Shown: positions 24,346-33,665 of the stretch, in pieces
Position numbering within the stretch: position 1 is the stretch's first letter
Layout: every line of letters begins with the position of its first letter
DNA from: Paramecium tetraurelia
Lineage: Eukaryota > Ciliophora > Oligohymenophorea > Peniculida > Parameciidae
Length of the DNA: 64,000 nucleotides
Direction of reading: 5' to 3'
Assembly (NCBI RefSeq): GCF_000165425.1
Contig: NW_001799588.1
Coordinates: 265,827-329,826 of the forward strand
The notes under the pieces: generated by a model
The model's input: the letters and a program-made list of their open reading frames with translations, nothing else
Databases searched by the model: none
Told to the model about the DNA's origin: nothing
Program-made: the position numbers and the translations under genes

Positions 24346-25963
24346 ATGGGATAAACCTGTTCGTGTCAACAGAAAATTGATGAGGACTAATATCTTGAAG
24401 ATTCTCAACATTAAGCCAACTAGCAAAAGCAAACTGAACTCTCTCCAAATGCAGATAAGATTGAAGGGGAAGAATAAGAATAAGAAAAAGAACAATAAAC
24501 CGTTGACATAGATCCAATACAACTGAAATCATATGAAATTGAGGATAATTGTCCATAAGGCCTTTAACCACTTTCATTTTAAGCCTAATAAGAATTCATT
24601 GATTAATTTCCTGCTATTGTGAAAAAATAACTGTAGAAACTACCAAAACTTGAAATTAGGGTGTCATTATCACCAAATTATAAAAGAATCCCTCTAATTG
24701 ATACGCCGTAATCATTATATCTTAATACTTAGTTATTAATTATAAAGTGGAGATGTTTATGTAGGATAATGGGCTGAAGGAAAACCCTTTGGTTTAGGCA
24801 AAATATATTATCTTGATCACCAAGTTTATGAAGGCCAAGTTATTGATGGAGTTCCTGATGGAGAAGGCAGAAAAATATTCAAAGATGGTTCATATTACAG
24901 TGGTATTATACATACTATAATTCAAAAGGGCAATTTAAAATAGGAGAAATAAGCGGAAAGGGTAAGTTCACAAGATTGGATGGTTTCAAATACGAAGGTG
25001 AACTCCTAAACGGTTTACCTGATGGCAATGGAATTGAAACTTGGCCAGATGAAACCACTTATTAAGGAATGTACAAATTAGGTAAAAAACATGGAAAAGG
25101 TACTTTCACGTGGGGTAATAGGAAAAATAAGAGCACAGGTAAATTAGAAACATATACTGGCTAATTTAATAATGATTTATTTTATGGATCAGGAAGATAT
25201 GAATGGTCTGATGGTAGGATCTATGATGGAGAGTGGGTCGATGGAAAAATGGAAGGGGAAGGATAGTTCATATGGCCAGGTATTTAGTTGTTTTTAATCT
25301 ATTTTAGATAAGAGAAAATACACTGGACATTATTTGAAAGATTTCAAATCTGGTTACGGTGAATTAGAATGGCCTGATGGAAAAAAATTGGCAGGTTAAT
25401 GGAGAATGGGCAAATTGAATGGAATCGTCACTCTCACTATCAAAGGTAAAGTTAAGGAAGGATAATCTGAACCGGAACCTGATAAAGTTTTTATATCAGA
25501 ATGGGAAGACGGAAAAAGAATGAGATGGGTGGATAATTTAAATCATAGTGGAATACACAGCAATATTAGTTTTATAAGGAATTTTGATGAACATTAATTT
25601 CAATAAAACACTAGCCAAATGTTACATACACAAATAAAATAAGATGATATGTAGTCATATTAATAGAATTCTGTATTAAATAATTCTAAAAACTAACAAT
25701 AACAAACAATTTTTTAATAAAATTCATATACCAAGTAACAGTAATAATAATAATAATAACAACAATAATATTAATAACAAAAATAATAATAGTAAAATCA
25801 AAATAATTAATCTATAAAATAAAATTAATATGAAGTAGCCAGCTACATTATTGAGGAGAATTAATTTTAATAGTATAGTGAAACTAAGAAATAACACTAA
25901 TCTCAAAGTATAATAGGTAAGGAGAATAATTAACAGAACTAAAAAGAAAAAATAGGTATTTGA
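24346..25963 (+). CDS. MORN-repeat protein with poly-Gln tail, 512 aa
   Basis: Introns at 24708-24732, 24903-24928 and 25280-25307 give one exact frame. After a ~120-residue Gln/Glu-rich N-terminus come about eight MORN repeats: GDVYVGQWAEGKPFGLGK, YEGQVIDGVPDGEGR, KYEGELLNGLPDGNG, YQGMYKLGKKHGKGTFTW, YTGQFNNDLFYGSGRY, YDGEWVDGKMEGEGQF, YTGHYLKDFKSGYGEL and LAGQWRMGKLNGIVTL. The last ~130 residues are dominated by Gln encoded by runs of TAA/TAG (notably 25740-25800). MORN repeats bind lipids or act as rigid scaffolds at cortical and ciliary structures. No kinase (PIP5K) domain follows, so this is a stand-alone MORN scaffold. Confidence 0.9.
25740..25800 (+). repeat. TAA/CAA trinucleotide run encoding poly-Gln
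   Basis: A dense run of TAA, TAG and CAA triplets inside the MORN gene. Under the ciliate code it reads as an almost unbroken glutamine tract; under the standard code it would be a wall of stops. Useful as direct evidence for the code and as a site prone to length change. Confidence 0.85.
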
Positions 25964-26570
25964 TAATAATTTATATTTATATTAAATATATACTTAACTA
26001 TTCTGTAGATTATGTTAATGAAAAGTGGTTATTCTTATGATCATGCTTTGGATTTTCTATTAAATAGTAGATTAATTACATTTGTTGAGTTTTTATCTTA
26101 GATCTCATTATTATTTTTATAATTTTCTTATGAATAACATATAAATTGATGAAATAATCAGGAAATGTGTAAGTTGTTATTTTTTCAGTTGGATTTTTAA
26201 GTATTTTCTTTGAATCACTATTTGTTTAAGTTTTCCTTCTCATGTTTCTTTTAAATGGCAGTAATGAATTGGATTTATGGTCATTTAATTTTGAATAAAA
26301 CTACTATACAAAAGATTTCATCACATCATCTTCAATTAAATTTATCTATTAAATTTAAGCATTAGTAGGAGTATAAATATTTTGTTGAATTAAATTCTTC
26401 AGCCAAATCAATTTTTTTATGGTTTAATTTCAAAAACGAAAGTACTTTAGTTTATTGTTTGATTTTTCTAAATCTTCTCCTAATGGAGCTTATTATTATT
26501 AGTCCATTATAAAATTAGCCTCCTTTACAATATTATGATCAGATTCTGAATTTTAAATATTCTTAAGGTT
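25964..26570. other. Possible downstream remnants of the broken minus-strand gene
   Basis: On the minus strand several protein-like pieces occur in changing frames: MDQQQQAPLGEDLEKSNN near 26500, LSFLKLNHKKIDLAEEFN, then IEDDVMKSFVQQFY and EKITTYTFPDYFIN near 26150. No intron set that I tried joins them. They may be the decayed 3' part of the gene ending at 26571, or a separate broken gene. Confidence 0.35.
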
Positions 26571-27181
26571 TCAAGTGTTTAATTTTTGAATAGTTTCTGA
26601 TTTCAATTTAATGTTCTCTTTGACAACGGGATCAAAATTAATATGCATCAAACCTTATCTACAGAAATACTCCACAAGAGCATAAAATTTCATTTCACCA
26701 AACTTGAAGTGTATCTTATGTTTTTATTAACTCTATCTTAGTTCTTATTACTCTTTCTAAATAATTTGTGCTAAAAACATCTAATTTTGGAGGTCTTAAA
26801 GAGTCAGCATAATTTTTGACAGCCATCATTTTTAGAGTAATACAGCGCTTTTCTTTTTCTCATATTCATTCTACTGTTTAAGGATAGCCGTTCCAACAGG
26901 TGTAAAATTTTCTTTTAATTCTGTATCAATTAAACAGGTATCGGTTGATCCGTTATGCCAAACTCTCAATTCATATTTCATAAGGAAACCATGTTACCAA
27001 GCTTTCTCGCCTAATAATCTGCCTGGCATTTTTTTCAATATTTTTTCTCCAGGTGATCCAAAAAAGGATTATATTTAATCGATCTAATTTAATGTGACTC
27101 TTCTTTGCAGAATTGTTTTCTACAAAATTTTCGAGTAGAATTCTTTTCACAGCCTTCCTCACGCAATTTAAGATACATCAT
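26571..27181 (-). pseudogene. Unknown protein gene, frame probably broken
   Basis: From ATG 27181 a plausible 26-nt intron (GTAGAA...GAG) leads into FFGSPGEKILKKMPGRLLG, KYELRVWHNGSTDTCLID and ENFTPVGTAIL, which looks like genuine protein. A one-base shift in an A-rich tract near 26865 is then needed to enter RCITLKMMAVKNYADSLRPP, followed by a 19-nt intron and FKFGEMKFYALVEYFC to TGA at 26573-26571. No family is recognised. The A-run shift has no GT-AG solution, so I treat the gene as damaged or affected by a sequence error. The segment downstream (25964-26570) shows further scattered coding-like pieces. Confidence 0.45.
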
Positions 27182-27573
27182 TGCATTGCTGTTAAAAGAT
27201 GTATGAATACGAGTACAAATAGAAAATATATTAATGATTTATGTAATTATCTTCATTAAGAGAAAGATCAATAATGATGATAAATATACCTATACGAATT
27301 GATTATGATTACAAAGCTATTACACTCTAACGGATAATTTATATTTTCAGAAAAATTTTACTAAATAAATTCATATTTTTATATTTCAATTAATAAAAGC
27401 GATGTGCTAGGACTATAATGAATTCATATTTAGATTATGATAGAATACTAGAGATAATGTCATGATTATATACTGATATCATATTTTTTAATTTTCTAAT
27501 TTAATATAAATCTATTTAGTAATAAAAATTAATTATGATAATTTTATTATAATTATCTTTATAATTAAAATAT
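27182..27573. other. Intergenic, AT-rich
   Basis: About 390 bp between the start of the broken minus-strand gene and the LRR gene. It must contain both upstream regions. No open frame or repeat is evident. Confidence 0.5.
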
Positions 27574-28748
27574 ATGCCACCCAAAAAAGAGGAAAGAAAA
27601 CCATTGGAGCCCATTTTCCAAGAAATCCCATTGTTTTATGAATACATTGATTATTCAAATGAGCAGATGGAATAATTAAATGAGTATTTGAATTACTTCA
27701 AACCAGAATTGAGTGCTATAATGAAAAATAATATTTTCGAAAATATGGAACTACTTAGTCAAACGATAAGGATAGCTATCCATCCTTCATTTATTAAACC
27801 AAATTAGATCATTGATTTGAACGATTTCGATGAAAACACAAAATTTAGAAACCCTGAAGATCTCGACGGAGATTAAGTACCATAAATGATTCAAATAAAT
27901 TCTGTAATTTTGATTATTTATTGTAATATAGATAAAAATAGATCTTTATACATTAAAATTATTGGATTATTGTGCTGGCATAAGCGGATTGACAACAATC
28001 AAATTATCAAATAATAGTTTAACATCCAGATAATACCAATAGTTAGCAGCAATAATAAACAATCCTGAAAACAAAATAAAAAAGCTGTTTATTGATTGGT
28101 AAGAAGTAGATGAAAGCTTCTTGTAATAGGTGTAGCAAGTCGAGTTTTTAACATTAAGATCTTGTTAATTAAGTATAATTTAGGTCTTAGCATTTAGCAA
28201 ATAAGTAAATATAATCTTTAACGTCGGATGTGTAAAATTTGAAATGCTTAGATCTTTATGATAATAGATTATCAAGAGAAGCCTTGAATTTGATAGGGAA
28301 AATGTTAGGTTAAAATGGTTCTATGGAATTTCTTGGTCTAGCTAAAAATGGAATACAATCTTTCGATGATCTATAAGGAATAACTTAGAACATCGGTAGA
28401 TTTCAAATGAGTCAAGAAGAATATGAGGAGTATAAGACGAAAGAAAAGGAGAGAGATGCAATTATTGAAAGAAATAAGAAAGTGAAGAAAAAGGGAACAG
28501 AAGAACCTGTGCCATTCTTAGAATCAATACAACAAATAGATAACAACTGGTATCTTATTAAGAATTCGAAATTGTGTTTGATAAACCTATCGATGAATTA
28601 GATTGATGATTAATCTAGAGATGCCATAGAAAAGTTCTTATTATAAACAGGTGAAAACTTCTAATTGGTTTTGATGAATAATAGATTTGATGATCAGAAA
28701 GCTTTGCAGAAAACAAAAAAGAAGTTTGGAAAGAAATTAGTATTATGA
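27574..28748 (+). CDS. Leucine-rich-repeat protein (LRRC71-like), 373 aa
   Basis: Introns at 27904-27931 and 28173-28197 give an exact frame. The N-terminus (MPPKKEERKPLEPIFQE) is basic. LRRs of the ribonuclease-inhibitor type follow: LTTIKLSNNSLTS, IKKLFIDWQEVDESFL, VEFLTLRSCQLTNKQIQSL, LKCLDLYDNRLSREAL and MEFLGLAKNGIQSF. Next come a charged coiled stretch (EEYKTKEKERDAIIERNKK) and a last repeat-like segment (LCLINLSMNQIDDQ...FQLVLMNNRFDDQ). The arrangement of LRRs with an IKKLFIDW-type insertion resembles LRRC71, a ciliary LRR protein; this is a resemblance, not a proven orthology. It ends 19 bp before the next gene on the same strand. Confidence 0.82.
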
Positions 28749-28767
28749 TTATATTTATTTTAACTCA

Positions 28768-30077
28768 ATGAAATCAACAAAAGCAAGACAAGTTACAAAT
28801 ACATCTCAAATTGAAACTACACTGAACAATTAGAGTATTTCTTCTCGTAAGGTTCCAAAATTGCCATACTTATACATAAAGCACAATCAAGTTCTATCTA
28901 CATCTCGAAAACTCTTGATAGATGAGAATTCTGTTCTCATTCAGTTAAATGGATAGAAAAAGGAGCTGCTAAAACTGATTTATGATCGATAATTGGATGA
29001 AGCTATAGATAGTAAGTCAGTCTTACAATAATGTAGCAACAAAGAAATTAGTTTAGTAATGCATTGCCTATGATCTGAATATATTCGGAAAATCACTTCA
29101 CATACTTGCGGACATGTATATATCCAATAGGGAATTTGCTAATGGATTGTACATTTACAACGTGCTTAGAGTTTTGGGGGACGTTTAAAACAATTAAGCA
29201 CTTAAAATTGAAGCTCTGATTCAAATGGGAGATTTATGCAAACTATAATAATAGTATCAACTCAGCAAGATATTTCTGAAGAAAGCTCTTTAGTATGTTT
29301 GGTATTTGAATGATACTGAAAACGAAGCAACAATTTATGATTATTTTGGAGTTCTTTATTACGTGTAAGGAGAATTAAGATTGGCGAAGGAATATCATGA
29401 CAGAGCTATGAATTTTATAAAAGAATCTAATGATAGTGCAGCACGTAAACATGGAATAGAATATGTGAAGACATACATTAAAAGAATAAATTATTAATCT
29501 CAAGTCATGAATAATATGGTATTGTCTAAATTAGGATTGATCTAAGGCAATGAAACAGAAATTAAATTAAATACACTCCTGGATTTCAATATTTTGACAG
29601 AATAAATTTTATAGGATTATGAATTTCAAGTTGAAATGTCAACACCAAATAGACCGCAAAGATGTATAACTAAAAATGGAGTGCTTCAAAATGATGTTGA
29701 CATGTTTGAAAATGTAAAAGAATTGCATGAACGATAAAAAAAAAGAAAGTTTTTTGAAAAAAAAATACCAGTAATGCATCTAACTCGATCAGTTTTCAAA
29801 TAAACTATTGAAGAACAACTTGAATAAAGAATGAAAACAGATAAACAAAAAAATGTATAAATATTCTTTTCATTAGTCTGTGGAAGAATATAAGAAGTAG
29901 TTATAAAAATTTCATACTTATAAAAACTTCCCTGAAAAATTAGAAAAAGTCAATATTAATCATTTGTCTCCAAACAGAAATCTTATTGGTTTTAAATATA
30001 GTTTCAAACCTATGCGCCATTCATTACTTGATCTATTTGGCGAGATTGAATAATATACCTATTTACATTCATCCTGA
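28768..30077 (+). CDS. TPR-like repeat protein, 420 aa
   Basis: Introns at 29022-29046 and 29855-29876 restore one frame to TGA 30075. The centre is made of paired helices with TPR spacing: FGKSLHILADMYISNREF, LKIEALIQMGDLCKLQQQY, FLKKALQYVWYLNDTENEA, YDYFGVLYYVQGELRLAKEY and HDRAMNFI. N- and C-terminal ~120-residue flanks are charged and lack motifs. The start lies 19 bp after the LRR gene stop. Such proteins usually mediate assembly; a ciliary role would fit the neighbour but is not shown. Confidence 0.8.
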
Positions 30078-30284
30078 TTTTCTGATTTTCTTCATTAGTA
30101 CACAAAATAAATATTATTAATATTTCAAATATGAGATTTCAATTGAGTAAGTTCACTCTATTCTTATTTTATATCATTTAATCTATGGAAATTCTTATTT
30201 ATTGATTGATTTAATTGCATTCTGAATAAGGATGTAATCTAGAAATGAATGAATGTCTATTATATTAAATATTTAATTTTGGAT

Positions 30285-31002
30285 ATGAGAAGATTAATTG
30301 TCAACCAAACAAGAAGTAAGACAGTTGCAGCTCGTCCAAGTGCTAATTTAGATAGGATCAATAAATGGTTGTAAACTCTTACAGCTAAAGCCAATACTTT
30401 AGAGAGCAGATTTTACACATCATAATTAAGTTCCTTGTTTAATTTCTATTCTAAACCAACCACAGGTGCAGCCTAAGTAAGAGCTTAATTAAATGGTAGG
30501 AAATTGATTGGAATTACTGGAAAGAATAAATTACAACAGAAGGATTGGTTGATAAGGTATAAAAGGGTCACGAGACTCTCCTTAATAAAGAATTTGATGT
30601 TGAACGCATTTGTCATCAAGTTGTTTCCAGTTAAAGCAAAGAATTAGAAGACTTAGAAAATGAACTCACTTTCCATAGTGCTGTCTGGAGCAATTACTAT
30701 TTGGATTAACATTTGGCTTTACTCGATTTAGAGTAATATGGAGACAGAAACAGTTACGTCAGTACTCTAATTATATTTATGCATTAGTTCATGAGGATTA
30801 CGATTTTTATCCTGGATTAGAAGCAGATTTAGAAGAATTAACAGAAACTCATAATTGGATTCCAGGATCAAAGGATGACATCAACTTGAAGGGTTACATG
30901 GTTTCTCAATTCTAATGGGGAAAGAAGATCATTTCATTTTACAGACATCCTTGTGATGACTTCAAAGCTGCAAGAGGTACCAAAAATATCTTGGGTAGAT
31001 GA
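30285..31002 (+). CDS. Unknown protein with one apparent frameshift
   Basis: ATG 30285 opens with MRRLIVNQTRSKTVAARPSA, a basic Ser/Arg-rich leader that would suit mitochondrial import. A 29-nt intron at 30496-30524 (GTA...AAG) leads to TTEGLVDKVQKGHETLLNKE and a charged helical middle, ELEDLENELTFHSAVWSNYY. Near 30735-30742 the frame must change by one missing base, from LALLDLEQYG to RQKQLRQYSNYIYALVHEDY, after which the protein continues strongly (DFYPGLEADLEELTETHNW, FYRHPCDDFKAARGTKNIL) to TGA 31000-31002. No intron explains that change. About 228 residues if repaired. The family is unknown to me; the leader suggests a mitochondrial protein (inference). Confidence 0.6.
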
Positions 31003-31449
31003 GATTTATACATGCAAAATATTATAAAACAATATAATATGCTTAATACAAAATATTTATTATTTATCTAATTAAGATATACAGATTTTATTATTAGCAT
31101 ACTTATGTGATAAGATTTAATTATTCAATTAATTGTATTAGTATAAAAGGAATTCAAAAATTAAATAATGTTTTTTTTTTAGGTAGTTAGATTTAAGATA
31201 TTTCAATAATATTTATTGTCTGCAAGTATAGCAACTTCATTTTTATATAAAGGAAACAAATATATAATAACACTCTTAGAAATATATAATAATTATATCT
31301 TGTGAGATATTAGTTATAATATTATATACCATCAATTTTATGATATTTAATATTCCTTTCATAAAATGTGATCTAGATCTCTCCCTTCTCTGTTAGTATT
31401 GTAAATTCTATGAAATTCTTCATAATTATTATAAATTGAATTAATTATG
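31003..31449. other. AT-rich convergent intergenic region
   Basis: Lies between two gene ends (plus-strand gene at 31002, E2F stop at 31450). Only AT-rich sequence with stops in all frames; presumably both 3' untranslated regions. Confidence 0.5.
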
Positions 31450-32184
31450 TCATTTTTCATTTTTATCATACTCAATTGGGTAATTGTCGTCTTAACAAAT
31501 GTAGACTTAGATTTCATTATGTTAACACTGCACTTTTGAACTATTTAAATAGACTTAGTAAGGAAATTCAGGATTATCATCCAAGACTGTTTCTACTAAT
31601 GTACCTTTAGGAGCAGTTATAATAAATAAAGTTTCACCTTTATGATCTATTTGCTGAGTTTTTAAGAGCTCCTTAAAATCTTCTTGTGTTAGATAAGTGT
31701 ATTTCGCAATATCAGGTTCTGTCTGAATCTTCTCTTGTAGATTTTTTTATAAGTGTTCAATATAAAAGTCATAAGTCTTTTCTTCATTTTATAGTTATTC
31801 TAGTTCTTATTTGATCTATTATAGTTCTTTCTCCAGATGTGGATCATCTGTGGCACCAACCCATTTAATTTTGTTTTTTGAGATTTTTTCAATAAAGCCT
31901 ATACCTTCCAAAACATTTGTAATGTCATACATTCTTCTCTTTTGCACTCCCAAGACATTGACAGCCATATTCAAATCAATTGTGAGATCATTTGAATTTT
32001 AGATTAGTTCGACAAACTTTTTTGTTAAGACAGACAAAGAATTATCGTGTCTTGCTTTTGACTTTCCACTGCTTTTTAGTTCTTCGTCATTCGATTCATT
32101 GAAGGAATTCTCATCATTAGAGTACTCTTCCTATAAATTTTTTTTTTCCGACTCCAATTTAATTTGTTTTCGCTTCATATTCAT
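31450..32184 (-). CDS. E2F-family transcription factor, 244 aa
   Basis: Intronless frame. The winged-helix DNA-binding domain (about residues 45-115) is typical: [38 protein letters not shown] and [20 protein letters not shown], including the RRxYDI DNA-contact signature. A leucine/Gln-rich dimerisation helix follows (LEKELQQIKQELEQLQNEEK), then a marked-box-like beta region ([33 protein letters not shown]). There is no obvious C-terminal retinoblastoma-binding motif; the protein ends in an acidic [13 protein letters not shown] tail. E2F proteins act with DP partners to control S-phase genes. The spacing of the [16 protein letters not shown] helix fits E2F rather than DP. Confidence 0.92.
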
Positions 32185-32762
32185 GCAATTATTAATTTTT
32201 TATTTCGCATTATAAAGAACTCTTGATTTACCTTCATATAGATGTGAATCGTAAGGCAATAGTGAATTTTGGAACACAAAAGAAATAATATTCTTCACCC
32301 AAAATAAACGTATATATAAATTCGCTAATCTCGAGACAACTAAATTAAATAATAATAATCCAGAGTATAAATATTTCTGAAAAAAAATAATTTCACTTAT
32401 GTTGAATTTATGAAAATTTAGACCTGAAAACATTCTTGACATTTTTTCTGAATTTATTAGACATTCCATTATTTCCTAAAAACAAGCTTTGGTAATTAAA
32501 ATTATTTACTAAAAAATTAACAATAATTTTAGAAAAGGTAGTAATAATTATAAAATAATTTTATTTCTTTGTATTATTCACGTTTGGTATATATAGGTTT
32601 CTATTTATTTTAACAGACTTTTCTTTTAAGAGCTCAAATTAAGTCAACAAAAAACTTCTCTCCTTAATAAAATACCAGTTTTTTTTAATTGTTAGAAACT
32701 TCTGGATGAGTTATGAATAATATTGATCTACTCAAATTTTATTTCATTTTAATTGTCTTATT
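32185..32762. other. Divergent intergenic region, no gene seen
   Basis: Contains the upstream regions of E2F (minus) and the coiled-coil gene (plus). AT-rich. An 89-codon standard-code frame on the minus strand (32200-32469) lacks any conserved character and I do not accept it as a gene. Confidence 0.5.
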
Positions 32763-33482
32763 ATGTAGATGTAGACATCTGATGCTCAATTTGAATTGAT
32801 TTACCAAAACCTCTGTAAGGATGATAGGTTTTGCTTTGATTTAAGAATGCAATTCGAGAAAATTTTAAAAGCTGAGCAAGAGAGATATCGTGCATACAGT
32901 GATCTCGCTAACTTTCTGAGCGGACTAGCTAAGGAACCTTTTTAAGAAACAATATCTATAATTGAAATGCTGGAAGAACTCGCAAAGAGCATATAAGAAG
33001 TGAATTTAAAATACATGGAGAAATATAACGATGACTAGGATAAAGGACTTATTAAATTGTTGAAATCAAAAATAATACCCAGCTTGGTAGATGGACAGAG
33101 ATCTGTTGAAGTTTAGAAGAAGGCATTAAATGAATACAAAGAGAAAGCCATAAGATTAAAGAAATTGGAGTAAAAGAAGGAGGAATACATGATGAAGAAT
33201 GACGATAAGTTGCTCAACATAGAGAAGCAAGTATAGGAGGCTAGGAGAGAGAAACTGGAGAAGGGATAAACATTTAACTTCACATATTAAAACTACGTCG
33301 AAGATAAAAATGATGAGTTAAAAGGCCTGTTCAAGCACTTCTTCAATAGGCTTCTGGTGATATCTACGGCAGGTCTTCAGCATTACTCATTGGCCATCAA
33401 TAAGGTTCACACAACAAATGAAATTAAGGAAATTGAATTTTAATTGGGAGAATTGGGTATTATAAAGAGGAAAAAAAAGTGA
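32763..33482 (+). CDS. Coiled-coil protein, possibly BAR/FAM92-like, 239 aa
   Basis: An intronless frame from ATG 32763 (a second Met follows two codons later) to TGA 33480. The sequence is almost wholly helical: FEKILKAEQERYRAYSDL, IEMLEELAKSIQEVNLKYME, LIKLLKSKIIPSLVDGQRSV, VQKKALNEYKEKAIRLKKLE and FKHFFNRLLVISTAGLQHYS. The pattern of long helices, a central proline-interrupted LKSKIIPSL segment and a late aromatic helix resembles BAR-type proteins such as FAM92/CIBAR, which act at ciliary bases. This is a fold-level guess only. Confidence 0.75.
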
Positions 33483-33665
33483 TTATGATTTATCAAAATA
33501 TAATAAATTTTATAAGCTTCTTTTAAAGGAATGTAGGGTAAATCTTAATTATCTGAGATTCTTGGTTTGAAAATAATGAATTTGAGAGGGTGCAGAATAT
33601 TGAGATAATTTGATAACAAGAATATTAATTCTTTTATTTAATGAAAAAATTAATAAAAATACTAA

